64,000 nt of DNA, taken from Caldilineaceae bacterium. Its GTDB lineage: Bacteria; Chloroflexota; Anaerolineae; Caldilineales; Caldilineaceae. The notes under the pieces are model-generated. The model saw only the letters and a program-made list of their open reading frames with translations. It was not told where the DNA came from and did not search any database. Positions 1-9,162 of this stretch are shown piece by piece (position 1 is the stretch's first letter; each line of letters starts with the position of its first letter). The DNA lies in the NCBI GenBank assembly GCA_022827195.1, contig JAJDTL010000006.1, positions 34,324 through 98,323 on the forward strand. The letters are read 5' to 3'. The position numbers and the translations under genes were made by a program.

Positions 1-1
1 G

Positions 2-1147
2 ACTGCTCTGTCCTACCTGATCGACCTCGCCGATTCGGAGCCGATTTGGAACTTGGCGGGTGTCGTGATGGACAAGACGCTCGTGACATTGGCGTTGGAC
101 TCTTTCCAGGGCGTCTATGGTGCGAGCCAGATTGACCTCAGCCGGAAGCATGGCATGGACGGCGAGACGCCCGCCCGCAGCGGTTTCGCGTCGCCGCTGG
201 CCGGTGTCGCCCGCCTGTTGTGGGGTGTCGGCGCCTGGAACTGGCATCTGGCCGGACCCGTCAGCCTCGCCTGTTGCCAGGGCTATCAGCAGCCGTCTCT
301 GATCGCAGACCTGGCTCTGGATAGGCCTGAAGGCATGTGGGCTACGGAACGGCACGTCGCCGGAAAGATGAATGAGGATGACAGAAGCGGGAAAGAATAC
401 GCCACTTCACTCACGCTGCACAAGGGGCTTTACAAGACGTCGGAATACCTGCTGGCCAGTGCACAGGACTTTCGGCCAGGCGAGCGCGGTTGGGGCGGGC
501 ATAGTTGGCAAGCGACTCTGGGCACCGATGCGATCGTGTTCGACAATGGTCCCGGCGGGTACCCGCCGCGCGTGGCCCAACACAGGGACCTGCTGATCGC
601 GCTTCACTCCCTTCCAGCAGATGATGGGCCAGGATTTACATGCCTCTATTTCCCCACCACTGCTTTTGAAGAACATCAGGTGGGCAACCAGTGGGCTCTT
701 GCCGCCAAGGGGGACGCCTATATCGCGCTGGCCTGTTCAATGCCGTTTGCGTTAAGACAGGACGGTCCGGCCGCGTTCCGTGAATTGCGCGCCGCCGGGC
801 GCGAGGCGGCATGGTTGTGCCAAATGGGTACGAGAGCCGAACACGGATCGTTCGCCGGATTTCGCAAGTGGGTGCTGGCAGCCCGTTTCGAGAGCAATGG
901 GCTTTCCGTTTCCTACCGGCCTCTCGGCGGCAAGGTGGTCAGCTTCGGCTGGAATCAAGCTCTCTGCATCAACGGGGAGAAAGTTCCGCTTCATCAGCCA
1001 AATCACTATGAAGGCCCCCACTGCGTGACCGACGGCTGGCCGGCAACACAGATGGTCGTCGCCTACGGTGGGCAGGCGATTCAACTCGATTTCGCGAGCG
1101 GCCAAAACCGTGAATCAGCCCGGTCATCAGCCGCCCGTGTTGACTGA
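2..1147 (+). CDS. 5'-truncated conserved protein, possibly a polysaccharide-lyase-like protein
   Basis: The reading frame is open from base 2, so the N-terminus lies outside the window; 381 residues are visible. It is rich in Trp, Tyr and Gly. The segment around bases 640-750 (YFPTTAFEEHQ, then WALAAKGDAYIAL) resembles the closing beta-sandwich of heparinase/alginate-lyase-like toroid proteins, but no catalytic motif is visible here. That would fit the carbohydrate genes downstream; the family call is inference from pattern memory. No membrane segment is seen. The gene ends 158 bases before the next start. Confidence 0.6.
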   Translation, partial: TALSYLIDLADSEPIWNLAGVVMDKTLVTLALDSFQGVYGASQIDLSRKHGMDGETPARSGFASPLAGVARLLWGVGAWNWHLAGPVSLACCQGYQQPSLIADLALDRPEGMWATERHVAGKMNEDDRSGKEYATSLTLHKGLYKTSEYLLASAQDFRPGERGWGGHSWQATLGTDAIVFDNGPGGYPPRVAQHRDLLIALHSLPADDGPGFTCLYFPTTAFEEHQVGNQWALAAKGDAYIALACSMPFALRQDGPAAFRELRAAGREAAWLCQMGTRAEHGSFAGFRKWVLAARFESNGLSVSYRPLGGKVVSFGWNQALCINGEKVPLHQPNHYEGPHCVTDGWPATQMVVAYGGQAIQLDFASGQNRESARSSAARVD

Positions 1148-1305
1148 TTCGCTTCTGCGGGAGTTCGTTTCTACCGTTACCGTATCGGGGGCATTTGGCA
1201 AATGCCTTGTCCGCCAGACTCAAACCGTTCGGCGTGTCCCGTCGTCGTTCACCCAAATTCTGAACTGCTTTCCCACTGATGTCCATTCAGGAAGGAGCGC
1301 CGCCC

Positions 1306-2490
1306 ATGCGAATCTCTTCAATCGAGACATACCTCCTCGAAACGCCGATCGAACCGGGCTTTGGCTGGTCCCAGGGCTGGACCGAAATGCGAAACCTGGG
1401 CCTGGTCAAAGTGACCACCGCAGATGGTCTTGTTGGCTGGGGCGAGGGGATAAGAGGCCCCGCGGCGCGCCTGGTCCACGAGGGATTCGCGCCCCTTTTG
1501 CTGGGTGCGGACCCGATGCAGCGCAACGGGCTGTGGCAGAGGATGTACCAGACCCTCTACAATAACAATGACGCTATGGGCATCGGAGGCAACGCCATGA
1601 GCGCGGTCGACACCGCCCTCTGGGACATCGCCGGCAAAGAAACCGGGCAGCCGGTTTCCGCCCTGCTGGGCGGTCGGGTGCGCGAGCGCGTCGCCGTCTA
1701 CGCAACCGGCCTCTACTATTCGGAGGAGGGAATCGCGGCGGCATCGGCCGGCAGCCCGTTCCCGCAGCAGCTTATGGACGAGGCCCGCACGTACGTGGAG
1801 CAGGGTTTCGCGGGCATGAAGACGAAGGTGGGCCGGCTTGCCCTGGCGCAGGATGTGCGCCGCGTGGCCGCCATTCGCGAGGCGATTGGCCCCGACATCT
1901 TCCTGATGGTGGATGCCAACCAGGCCTACAACGCGACCACCGCGATCCGCATTGGCCGCGAGCTCGCCGAGCTCGACATCTACTGGTTCGAAGAGCCGGT
2001 CAATGCCAAAGATGTGGAGGGCTATCTGCAGGTGAAGGGCGCGCTGCCGATGGCGATTGCCGGCGGAGAAAACCTGCGCACGCGCTACGCGTTCAAGGAT
2101 TACATCGGCAGGCGGGCGGTCGACATCGTGCAGCCTGATGTGAACAACGTGGGCGGCATCACCGAGATGCACCGCGTTGCCTCGATGGCCAACGCCTTCG
2201 GCATTCTGTGCAATCCGCATGTGTGGGGATCGCCGGTTTTGTTTGCGGCCAGCCTGCACGTGGCCGCGGCGGTGCCGGCATGTCCGCCCGCGCACGTGCC
2301 GCTTCCTTATCAGCAGGAGCCGGTAATGGAGTTCGACCGCACGCCCAGCCCGATTCGCGAGGGCATCGCCGAGCCGTTCGACCCGGTCGGCGGCTTTCTC
2401 GACGTGCCCACCGGCCCGGGCCTGGGCGTGGAAATCGACGAGGACGCTGTGCGCAGTCTGAGCGTGGACATACAACGGACTAGCAGTTAA
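1306..2490 (+). CDS. Enolase-superfamily (mandelate racemase / muconate lactonizing) enzyme, probable sugar-acid dehydratase
   Basis: The 394-residue protein has the full two-domain architecture: an alpha+beta capping domain (1-125) and a TIM barrel. The catalytic set is intact: K172-T-K174 at the end of barrel strand 2, metal ligands D203 (MVDANQAY), E229 (WFEEPV) and E255 (GGENL), D278, and H305 in NPHVWGSP. A Lys pair with a His-Asp dyad is typical of the MR subgroup, which dehydrates acid sugars such as galactonate. The ATG at 1306 is chosen because AGGAAGGAG lies 9 bases upstream; the in-frame ATG at 1279 lacks such a site. The substrate cannot be read from sequence. Neighbours (sugar isomerase, MFS carrier, second MR-type enzyme) suggest a sugar-acid catabolic block. 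Confidence 0.88.
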   Translation: MRISSIETYLLETPIEPGFGWSQGWTEMRNLGLVKVTTADGLVGWGEGIRGPAARLVHEGFAPLLLGADPMQRNGLWQRMYQTLYNNNDAMGIGGNAMSAVDTALWDIAGKETGQPVSALLGGRVRERVAVYATGLYYSEEGIAAASAGSPFPQQLMDEARTYVEQGFAGMKTKVGRLALAQDVRRVAAIREAIGPDIFLMVDANQAYNATTAIRIGRELAELDIYWFEEPVNAKDVEGYLQVKGALPMAIAGGENLRTRYAFKDYIGRRAVDIVQPDVNNVGGITEMHRVASMANAFGILCNPHVWGSPVLFAASLHVAAAVPACPPAHVPLPYQQEPVMEFDRTPSPIREGIAEPFDPVGGFLDVPTGPGLGVEIDEDAVRSLSVDIQRTSS

Positions 2491-3185
2491 CCGGCGGGAA
2501 ATACGATTGAAGTACTCAGACTAAACTTCATCCCCAATGAAACCAAGAGGTTCTGCCCCGAGGCCGCGCGGGCGGGAAGCCCTTAATTCCAGCCTGCCCC
2601 CTTCTGATCATCCGCCGTTTGAGCAAGAACGCCGGTGAGATACCAGGGACGAACGACAGGAATTGGCCAAAACTCCTGAATTCCCTGCAAAAGCCAGCCG
2701 CACGCGCTATACTGGAACCACGACCGGCGTGAAAGACCTAACTGCCAATAGGAATGGCAACTTGACCGGACCTGACGCGGACCTTCGTGTGAATTCGTGT
2801 CCTTCGTGGATCGCTGGACTGTTGCAGGCGCCATCTGTCAGGACACACGGCGACCGAGCAACCCCAATGCAAACAAAGGACTTTGCCGCTAAACGAAAAA
2901 CTCAAAACGAACACTCGAAACTAAAGAAAACATCCCCACGAGAAACTTTTTTCGGGGTGACATTGGACGACATTGGGGGACTTTGGGGGACATATGTCCC
3001 CCTTTCACACCAAAACGAGAGGACCCCAGCCCCTCTGGACAAGGGCTCTGGACGACCGCCATTTCAGATTCACACCCGCAAACGATGGGACCAGCAGCCA
3101 GAAATAGCAGGACAAATCTTGCAGGTCGAGAGAATCGAGACTCTCTGTTTCACAATGGAATTAATATAGAAAGGAATCCGTTCTC
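2491..3185. other. 695-base non-coding stretch between sugar-acid genes
   Basis: No convincing gene. The longest open frame (2663-3169) has low-complexity, unfamiliar composition and no ribosome binding site. The stretch is locally less GC-rich and contains a perfect 18-base palindrome near 2,994, so it is more likely a regulatory region. Confidence 0.5.
2985..3002. promoter_or_regulatory. Perfect 18-bp palindrome, candidate operator
   Basis: GGGGGACATATGTCCCCC is exactly self-complementary. It is preceded by two further GGGGGAC-like half sites (about 2,973-2,990). It lies about 185 bases before the sugar isomerase start, a plausible distance for a repressor or activator site. No regulator gene is adjacent. 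Confidence 0.4.
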
Positions 3186-3968
3186 ATGCCTTCGATAGGT
3201 CTGCAACTTTATTCGGTCCGCCGCGAGTTAGACGCGGATATGCCCGGCACGCTGGCCGCGGTGGCGCAGATGGGCTATAACGGCGTCGAGTTCGCAGGCG
3301 CGCCGCAGCACAATGCCGCGGCGTACAAGGCCCAGCTGGACGCGCTCGGACTGGCTTGTTGCGGCTGGCATGTGCCGTTCGACCTGGTGCAGGACGACGC
3401 GTTGGACGAAACGATCGCCTTCCACCATGCGCTGGGCAATGAAAAGCTGATCATCCCCGGTATCCCCGAGGAACTGCGGCAGAGCCGGGATGACTGGCGC
3501 AAACTGGCCGACTTCACCAACCGCGTTGCCGCGCGCCTGGCCCCCGAAGGGATGCGGACCGGCTATCACAACCACTGGCACGAGTTCACGCCCCTGGACG
3601 GCGAAACTCCTTGGGACACCTTCTTTGGCAACACAGACGCGTCGGTCATCATGCAGTTCGATACCGGCAACGCAATCTTCGGCGGCGGCGAGCCGGTAGA
3701 GACCATTCACAAATACCCCGGCAGGGCGGTGACGGTCCACGTAAAGCCAATGATGAAGAGCCTGCTCGACGGCCGCGGCCACGACTATCCGCACCCAGCC
3801 TTCGACCCGGTGATCGGTGAAGACGACACCGACTGGGCCGCGTTCTTCGACGCTTGCGAAACGGTCGGCGGCACCGAGTGGTACATCGTCGAGTACGAGA
3901 ACGCCGCCTACACACCCCTGGACGCGGTCGAGCGCTGTCTGCAGGCGCTGAGAAAGATGGGAAAGTAA
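3186..3968 (+). CDS. Sugar phosphate isomerase/epimerase (xylose-isomerase-like TIM barrel)
   Basis: The 260-residue protein has the AP-endonuclease-2/xylose-isomerase-like fold. The N-terminal LQLYSVR strand and MGYNGVEFAG are characteristic. Metal-binding residues are likely E in GVEFAG, H in YHNHWHEF, D in QFDTGNA and H in VHVKP, with a final E in YIVEYEN. The family acts on keto- and deoxy-sugars, inositols or hydroxypyruvate-type substrates; the specific reaction is not visible. A weak GAAAGGA ribosome site precedes the ATG by about 11 bases. The MFS gene follows after 70 bases, so the two may be co-transcribed. Confidence 0.85.
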   Translation: MPSIGLQLYSVRRELDADMPGTLAAVAQMGYNGVEFAGAPQHNAAAYKAQLDALGLACCGWHVPFDLVQDDALDETIAFHHALGNEKLIIPGIPEELRQSRDDWRKLADFTNRVAARLAPEGMRTGYHNHWHEFTPLDGETPWDTFFGNTDASVIMQFDTGNAIFGGGEPVETIHKYPGRAVTVHVKPMMKSLLDGRGHDYPHPAFDPVIGEDDTDWAAFFDACETVGGTEWYIVEYENAAYTPLDAVERCLQALRKMGK

Positions 3969-4038
3969 TGGTGCGCGGCATGTGGTTCAAAAGTAGCAGG
4001 TGCCCCCGACTGACATGTAGCAACCGGCCAACAGCCAG

Positions 4039-5307
4039 ATGACCCGCCGACCTACCGCGCAACCGGCGTTCGGTTACGGCGCTCTTCTCAAGGAAAACCG
4101 CAACTACAGGTATCTCTGGTTCGGGCAGATCGTCAGTCTGCTGGGCGACTGGTTCAACCTGGTGGCGTCGGCTTCGCTGGTTGGTCTGTTAACACAGTCG
4201 GGGCTGGCGGTCGGCTCCGTTTTCGTCGTCCGCATGCTGGCGCCGTTTGTGGTCAACCCCATTGCCGGCGTGGTCGCCGACCGCTACAACCGCAAGCGGA
4301 TCCTGATTACGGCCGACCTGCTGCGTGCCGCATCGGTCCTCTGTTTTCTTTTCGTGCGCGATGCCGGTGATATCTGGCTGTTGTATGCGCTGATAGCGTT
4401 GCAGATGGCGCTGAGCGGATTCTTCGACCCGGCGCATACTTCCATTCTGCCGGACGTGGCCGGGCCGGAGCAGCTGGGCGCGGCCAACGCGGTCAGTTCG
4501 GCCACCTGGTCGGTAATGCTGGCCTTGGGCGCGGCGCTGGGCGGGCTCTTTTCCGGCACGTTTGGCATGTATCCCGCGTTCGTGCTCGACGCCTTCACGT
4601 TCCTGCTCTCAGCCGCGCTGCTCGCCCAGATTCGCGTACCGAAGAGGCCCGCCTCCGAAATGGGCGAAAAGACGGTCGGCGCGGCCGTGCGCGAGTACAT
4701 CTACGGGCTGCGTTTTCTGGGCGCAAATCCGGACATTCTGGTAGCCGCACTGCAGAAGGCGATGCTGGCGCTCTTTCTGGCCACCGCATTTCAAGTTATC
4801 CAGGTGGCGATCGCCCAGCGATTCTTCACGATCGGCGAAGGCGGCGGTATCAGCATGGGGATGATGTTCGCCTTGACCGGCGTCGGCTCGGGCATCGGCC
4901 CGATACTGGCCCGCCGTTTCACCGGCGACGATCCGGCCTCGTTGAAAAAGGCGATCGCGGTCGCCTACGTCGTCGCCATCGCCGGCGTTGCCATAACCGC
5001 GCCTCTCTACAGCCTGCCGACGGTCCTGCTGGGCTCGCTGGTGCGTGCGCTCGGCAGCGGGGTTATATGGGTCTTTTCGACGCATCTTCTGCTGCAGATG
5101 GCGCCCGACGAAGTGCGCGGCCGGGTCTTTGCCAGCGACTATATGTTCTTCTACCTGGGCAGCGCTCTCTCATCGAGTGTCATCGGCGCCGCGCTGGACA
5201 CGAGCCTGAGCGTCTCGGCAATCATCTGGGCGATGGCCGCGCTGAGCGTCGTGCCGATGATGCTGTGGACGGCGTGGGTGGCGCGGGGGAGACGGGTGCC
5301 GGCGTGA
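4039..5307 (+). CDS. Major facilitator superfamily transporter
   Basis: The 422-residue protein is predicted to have 11-12 membrane helices. The loop motif GVVADRYNRKRIL after helix 2 is the MFS signature, and FGQIVSLLGDWFN near the N-terminus is typical of the MFS_3/EntS-like exporter group. The second half begins near residue 215 after a charged central loop (KRPASEMGEKTVG). Its position between two sugar-acid enzymes suggests sugar-acid uptake, but sequence style resembles drug/siderophore exporters, so direction and substrate are open. No strong ribosome site precedes the ATG. Confidence 0.85.
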   Translation: MTRRPTAQPAFGYGALLKENRNYRYLWFGQIVSLLGDWFNLVASASLVGLLTQSGLAVGSVFVVRMLAPFVVNPIAGVVADRYNRKRILITADLLRAASVLCFLFVRDAGDIWLLYALIALQMALSGFFDPAHTSILPDVAGPEQLGAANAVSSATWSVMLALGAALGGLFSGTFGMYPAFVLDAFTFLLSAALLAQIRVPKRPASEMGEKTVGAAVREYIYGLRFLGANPDILVAALQKAMLALFLATAFQVIQVAIAQRFFTIGEGGGISMGMMFALTGVGSGIGPILARRFTGDDPASLKKAIAVAYVVAIAGVAITAPLYSLPTVLLGSLVRALGSGVIWVFSTHLLLQMAPDEVRGRVFASDYMFFYLGSALSSSVIGAALDTSLSVSAIIWAMAALSVVPMMLWTAWVARGRRVPA

Positions 5308-5437
5308 GAAGCATTCATTGTTGAAATCTGTTTTCGACTGCCATCGACCTGTGTCACAGATTTCCTTAGGGAATTCGGCGAAGAATGGATATGTACCTTC
5401 AAGCGTCATCTTTCTCATTACCGGGTAGGTACTCATC

Positions 5438-6574
5438 ATGAAAATCACGGATGTCAAATTACGCACGCTGAGGCATCCCACCCTCAGGCAGAGCCACCAC
5501 CAGCTCGTGCAGGTGCCGGGGCTACGGCGGATCCAGTACACGCACACGGGCATCCCGACAAGCGAGCCCATGTATTCTCACATGCTGGAGGTGGAGACCG
5601 ACGAGGGCGTCACCGGCCGCATCGCGCCGACGTCGATCAACCGCTACCAACTGGAGATCCTGAAGACGCACACGATCGGCGAGAGCCCCTTCGCACGCGA
5701 GCGGTTGTACCAGATGCTTCAGAAGGGCACGCGCTGGGTCTACCAGGAGCCGGGCTGGTTCGGCGAGTTCGACAACTGCCTATGGGACATCGCCGGCAAG
5801 GTGGCGGGATTGCCGGTCTACGCGCTGATTGGCCGCGTACGTGATTCGCTGCCGGTCTATCTTACCGCTGGAGACATGGACCTGCAGGGCTACCTGGATC
5901 ATATCGAAGGCGGCCGCAGCTTTGGCATCAACGCCTACAAGCTGCACACATACAAGGGCGGCAGGGCGGACATCCCGCTGCTGACCGAGGTGCGCAAGGC
6001 GGTCGGCGACGACTACGAGCTGCTCAACGACCCGGTCTGCTCCTACAACCTGCGCGAGGCGATTGAAGTGGGCCTGGCGATGGAGGAGCTGGACTACATC
6101 TGGCTGGAAGAGCCGATGCACGAGCAGAAGATGAACCTGTACCAGGAGCTCTGCAGCACGCTGAGGATCCAGGTGATGGCGACCGAGCGCCTGATGCACG
6201 ACATCGACCTGACCGCGCAGTGGCTAATCCAGGGCGCGACCGACCGCCTGCGGGCGCGGGCGACCTTCGGCCTCACACAGGTGCTGAAGCTGGCCCATTT
6301 TGCCGAGCTGCACGGCACGAACGTGGAATTCAACGGCCCGGGCGGCCTATACGGGCTGGTGCACGCCCACGTGGGCTGCTGCGTCGACAACACCGACTAC
6401 TACGAGCTTCTCGGCCCGGCCGACCCGCGGCGTCTGCGCGCGGAAGGTGAGGAGTGGGGGCTGCTCAACGCGCCGATCATCGAAGACGGTCGCATCGCGC
6501 CGCCCGACGGCCCCGGATGGGGCGCGATCTGGGATGAGGAGAGGCTGCGCTCGCTTACGGTAGAAACGCAATAA
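5438..6574 (+). CDS. Divergent enolase-superfamily protein (mandelate racemase/muconate lactonizing family)
   Basis: The 378-residue protein has the capping domain plus barrel. Recognisable positions are K168/H170 (YKLH), D198 (LLNDPV), E224 (WLEEPM) and E250 (MATERLM). The usual C-terminal catalytic His of the MR subgroup (PH-x-WGS) is not present; the region reads FNGPGGLYGLVHAHVG instead, and the Asp partner is not obvious. The metal site is therefore plausible but the acid/base pair is altered. It may use different chemistry from its neighbour at 1306. It is separated from the MFS gene by 130 bases and probably belongs to the same metabolic block. Confidence 0.8.
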   Translation: MKITDVKLRTLRHPTLRQSHHQLVQVPGLRRIQYTHTGIPTSEPMYSHMLEVETDEGVTGRIAPTSINRYQLEILKTHTIGESPFARERLYQMLQKGTRWVYQEPGWFGEFDNCLWDIAGKVAGLPVYALIGRVRDSLPVYLTAGDMDLQGYLDHIEGGRSFGINAYKLHTYKGGRADIPLLTEVRKAVGDDYELLNDPVCSYNLREAIEVGLAMEELDYIWLEEPMHEQKMNLYQELCSTLRIQVMATERLMHDIDLTAQWLIQGATDRLRARATFGLTQVLKLAHFAELHGTNVEFNGPGGLYGLVHAHVGCCVDNTDYYELLGPADPRRLRAEGEEWGLLNAPIIEDGRIAPPDGPGWGAIWDEERLRSLTVETQ

Positions 6575-6681
6575 CGGCCAGAGGACAGATGTGATAGATG
6601 GAAGACGGTCGTTCGGAAGGCAACAGCTATGTTAGAATTGTGCTCAAACAGTGAAATGTAGAGTCAGGAATAGAGTCGACA

Positions 6682-6888
6682 ATGCGCAGGGAGATCGTTG
6701 AACGACGAGGAAAACTCGAAGAATTGGACCGTGCATTTGATTTGCGTTTCTGGCAAGCGCAAACGCCGGCTGCGCGTGTTAACGCGGCTTGGGAGCTTGT
6801 CGTGCATTACGCCAAGGTGAAGGGTCTTGATGTTCGCCAACTCCGACTTCAGCGAACTGTTGAGAATTTTCAACGCCAGGAACGTTAA
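6682..6888 (+). CDS. Small partner protein of a nucleotidyltransferase
   Basis: The 68-residue, charged, helical protein contains a DLRFWQAQTPAARVNAAWEL segment. Small proteins of this appearance commonly precede minimal nucleotidyltransferase genes. It overlaps the next gene by 59 bases in another frame, which suggests coupled expression. An AGGAA site lies about 12 bases before the ATG. The function is unknown; partner or antitoxin-like roles are inferred only from gene order. Confidence 0.55.
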   Translation: MRREIVERRGKLEELDRAFDLRFWQAQTPAARVNAAWELVVHYAKVKGLDVRQLRLQRTVENFQRQER

Positions 6889-7285
6889 ATATCTGGTGAT
6901 CGGCGGCTATGCTTTGATCCAGTATACCGAACCTCGCTATACAAAGGACCTCGACCTTTGGATCAGCACCGAAATACAGAATGCCCAGGCGGTGTTTGAG
7001 GCCCTGCGCGAATTCGGCGCTCCTCTGTCAGGTTTGACCGTAAAGGATTTCACCGAAGAAGGCTATTTCTACCAAATGGGCGTCCCGCCAGTTAGGATAG
7101 ACCTGTTGATGGGCATACCTGGTCCTGAATTTGAGGAAGCATGGGAGCGCCGAGCAGTGACCGATGTTGATGGACTGCTCGTGCCGTTCATCTCTCGGGA
7201 AGACTTGATCGCAGCAAAACTGGCGTCAGGCCGACCGCAAGACCTGGTCGACGCCCAAAGCCTTTCGGATACCGGCGAAAAGTAG
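6830..7285 (+). CDS. Nucleotidyltransferase-fold protein (AbiEii/DUF6036-like)
   Basis: The roughly 151-residue protein shows VIGGYALIQY followed by KDLDLWI, the G-G-hG-A and D-x-D pattern of the minimal nucleotidyltransferase fold, and a second acidic strand at VRIDLLM. The C-terminal SREDLIAAKLASGRPQDLVDAQSL block is typical of AbiEii/DUF6036-like proteins. Such proteins occur in toxin-antitoxin or abortive-infection modules; here the toxin role is inference. ATG 6830 is preferred over TTG 6827. Confidence 0.75.
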   Translation: MFANSDFSELLRIFNARNVKYLVIGGYALIQYTEPRYTKDLDLWISTEIQNAQAVFEALREFGAPLSGLTVKDFTEEGYFYQMGVPPVRIDLLMGIPGPEFEEAWERRAVTDVDGLLVPFISREDLIAAKLASGRPQDLVDAQSLSDTGEK

Positions 7286-7354
7286 GCCTGTAGCTCCACG
7301 TTGCTTCGAAGCGCCGCTATACCTACGGACGCTGTCGCCTCATTCAACACTCCG

Positions 7355-8248
7355 TTATCCAGCCAGCTCCGGCAGAACCGTCGCCGCGAACAGATACGAG
7401 CCCTCTACGCGCGGCAGGTCGGCGATATTGACCGTGATGCGGCGGGCACCCTGCTTGACGATCCGCAGCAGTGCGTCTGTCACCTGCGCGGGCGTTCCTT
7501 CGATTGTGCCCTCGCCGGAGGGACGCACGTCCGGGTCGTCCCTCAGCCGCTGCAGCTCGCGCTCGTTGTCGGCGATCAGAACGCTGACGTGGGCCACCTG
7601 TAGGATCTCGTCATAGTCCCGTCCGACCGCGCGGCAATGCTCCTGCAACACCGACTGCTTGTGGGCATAGGTCTCCACGTCGGGGCAGACGTAGTTCCAC
7701 CAGTCGGCCTGCTCCGCCACCACGCGCAGCAGGTATTTCTCCCCACCGCCGCCAACCATGATCGGCGGGACGGGCTCCGGCTTCGGCTCGCAGTACGCGT
7801 TCTCCATGCGGTAATGTTTGCCGGCGAAGTTGACCGGCGTATCGGTCCACATCGCGCGCAGAATCTGGATCGCTTCGGCCAGCTGCTCGATGCGTACGCG
7901 CGCCCTGGGAAACGGCCAGCCGTAGCCCAGGTACTCCTCCTCGTTCCAGCCAGCCCCGATTCCAATCACGACACGCCCGCCGGAGTAGGTCTGGGCGGTC
8001 GCGGCCATCTTGGCCAGGTGGGCCGGGTTGCGAAAGCTGTTGCACAGCACGTCGTGGCCCACCAGTTTGTCCGGGTAACGGGCCAGCGCATAGACTGCCG
8101 TTGTCCACCCCTCGCCTACAATGTGCCCGTTGTACTGCACGTGATCGGGGAACCAGAGCGAATCGAACGGGTGGATGATCTGGTCGAGATACGGGAAAAG
8201 TTCGGCTACGTGGCGGGACCAGGTGTTTAAGCCCACGGGAATACCCAT
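7355..8248 (-). CDS. LLM-class F420-dependent oxidoreductase
   Basis: The 297-residue protein has the luciferase-like TIM barrel. Signatures are SLWFPDHVQY near residue 30, SGGRVVIGIGAGWNEEEY around 90-108 and PPIMVGGGGEKYLLRVVAEQAD around 160-180. In Actinobacteria and Chloroflexota these enzymes usually use F420, otherwise FMN. The substrate is unknown. The longer open frame begins at 8452, but the ATG at 8248 is preceded by a strong AGGAGGT and aligns with the family N-terminus. It converges with the nucleotidyltransferase gene and diverges from the cupin gene. Confidence 0.88.
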   Translation of the reverse strand: MGIPVGLNTWSRHVAELFPYLDQIIHPFDSLWFPDHVQYNGHIVGEGWTTAVYALARYPDKLVGHDVLCNSFRNPAHLAKMAATAQTYSGGRVVIGIGAGWNEEEYLGYGWPFPRARVRIEQLAEAIQILRAMWTDTPVNFAGKHYRMENAYCEPKPEPVPPIMVGGGGEKYLLRVVAEQADWWNYVCPDVETYAHKQSVLQEHCRAVGRDYDEILQVAHVSVLIADNERELQRLRDDPDVRPSGEGTIEGTPAQVTDALLRIVKQGARRITVNIADLPRVEGSYLFAATVLPELAG

Positions 8249-8502
8249 GCTGACCTCCTGAGTGGCGGCGCACACGACCCTCTGCAGGGAAACGGACGCG
8301 CGGGTCGCGGATGAACTGTTGGTTGGCGGAACCGGCGATACCCTGCCGGCTTGCGTTTCGAAAACGATTCCTCCACAATCATACCAGAGGAGAGACAAAG
8401 ATCCTCCAGCCTCGGAAAGTCGTCGCGGCTGAGCTATCTCCCCGGCTTTCACACTCTGCGGGCTTTACCCCGCACGGAGAATCGATAACAGGAGAGAAGC
8501 CG

Positions 8503-9150
8503 ATGGCTTTTGAAGTGTATGACTTTCGTGACGTAGACAAGAACGTGCTGGTTACGCCTGAGATCCGGGCGCGCCTCTATCACATGGCGCCGGGCCAGGT
8601 AGACCGCCGCCACAGCCACGATCTCGGCCACGAAATCTTTCTAATCCTGGAAGGCAGGGCCGAATTCATGATCGCCGGACACGTCGAAGTGCTGGAGCCG
8701 GGGCAGATGTGCATCGCCCTGGCCGACGAGATTCACCAGGTGCGCAACCTGCTCCCCGACAAGCGCACGGTCATGTTCCTGTCGGTGACGCCCCACATCC
8801 AGCCGACGCACACCGGGCGCGACGCGGACGGCGCCGCGCACCCGCCGGCCTTTCGCCCCAATAGCTTCTATGATGACCTCGACGACACGCGGCCAGTCGA
8901 CAATTTACTGGATGAATTTGTGCATGGCGCGGACGCCCTCGCCGGCGAGGCCCGCCAGGCGGCCGATACCCACGCGCGGCAGTCCGAAATCTGGCGCCAG
9001 GCCGCAGCGAGTGGAAAGTTGGATGAAGCAGTGGCCGCGCGCAATGCGATGTGGGATGCCGTTTACAGCCTGCACAGCAAGCTTTTCAGCCTGGACGTTC
9101 TTTGGAATAGATTGGGGCCACGTGCGGACGAGAATGGCGCTGGAGAATAA
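8503..9150 (+). CDS. Cupin-domain protein
   Basis: The 215-residue protein has an N-terminal single cupin barrel. Motif 1 is DRRHSHDLGHEIFLILEG (metal ligands H-x-H and E) and motif 2 is PGQMCIALADEIHQVRN. Residues 110-215 are helical and charged, without a recognisable domain. Metal-binding cupins of this size are small-molecule enzymes or sensors; the substrate cannot be assigned. ATG 8503 follows GGAGAG by 8 bases. The longer upstream frame lacks a ribosome site and overlaps the divergent promoter region. Confidence 0.75.
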   Translation: MAFEVYDFRDVDKNVLVTPEIRARLYHMAPGQVDRRHSHDLGHEIFLILEGRAEFMIAGHVEVLEPGQMCIALADEIHQVRNLLPDKRTVMFLSVTPHIQPTHTGRDADGAAHPPAFRPNSFYDDLDDTRPVDNLLDEFVHGADALAGEARQAADTHARQSEIWRQAAASGKLDEAVAARNAMWDAVYSLHSKLFSLDVLWNRLGPRADENGAGE

Positions 9151-9162
9151 CCGGGGCGGGCA

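Noticed and set aside
2663..3169. 168-codon plus-strand frame before the sugar isomerase
   Set aside because: Low-complexity sequence, no ribosome site, and it spans the 18-bp palindrome; more likely non-coding.
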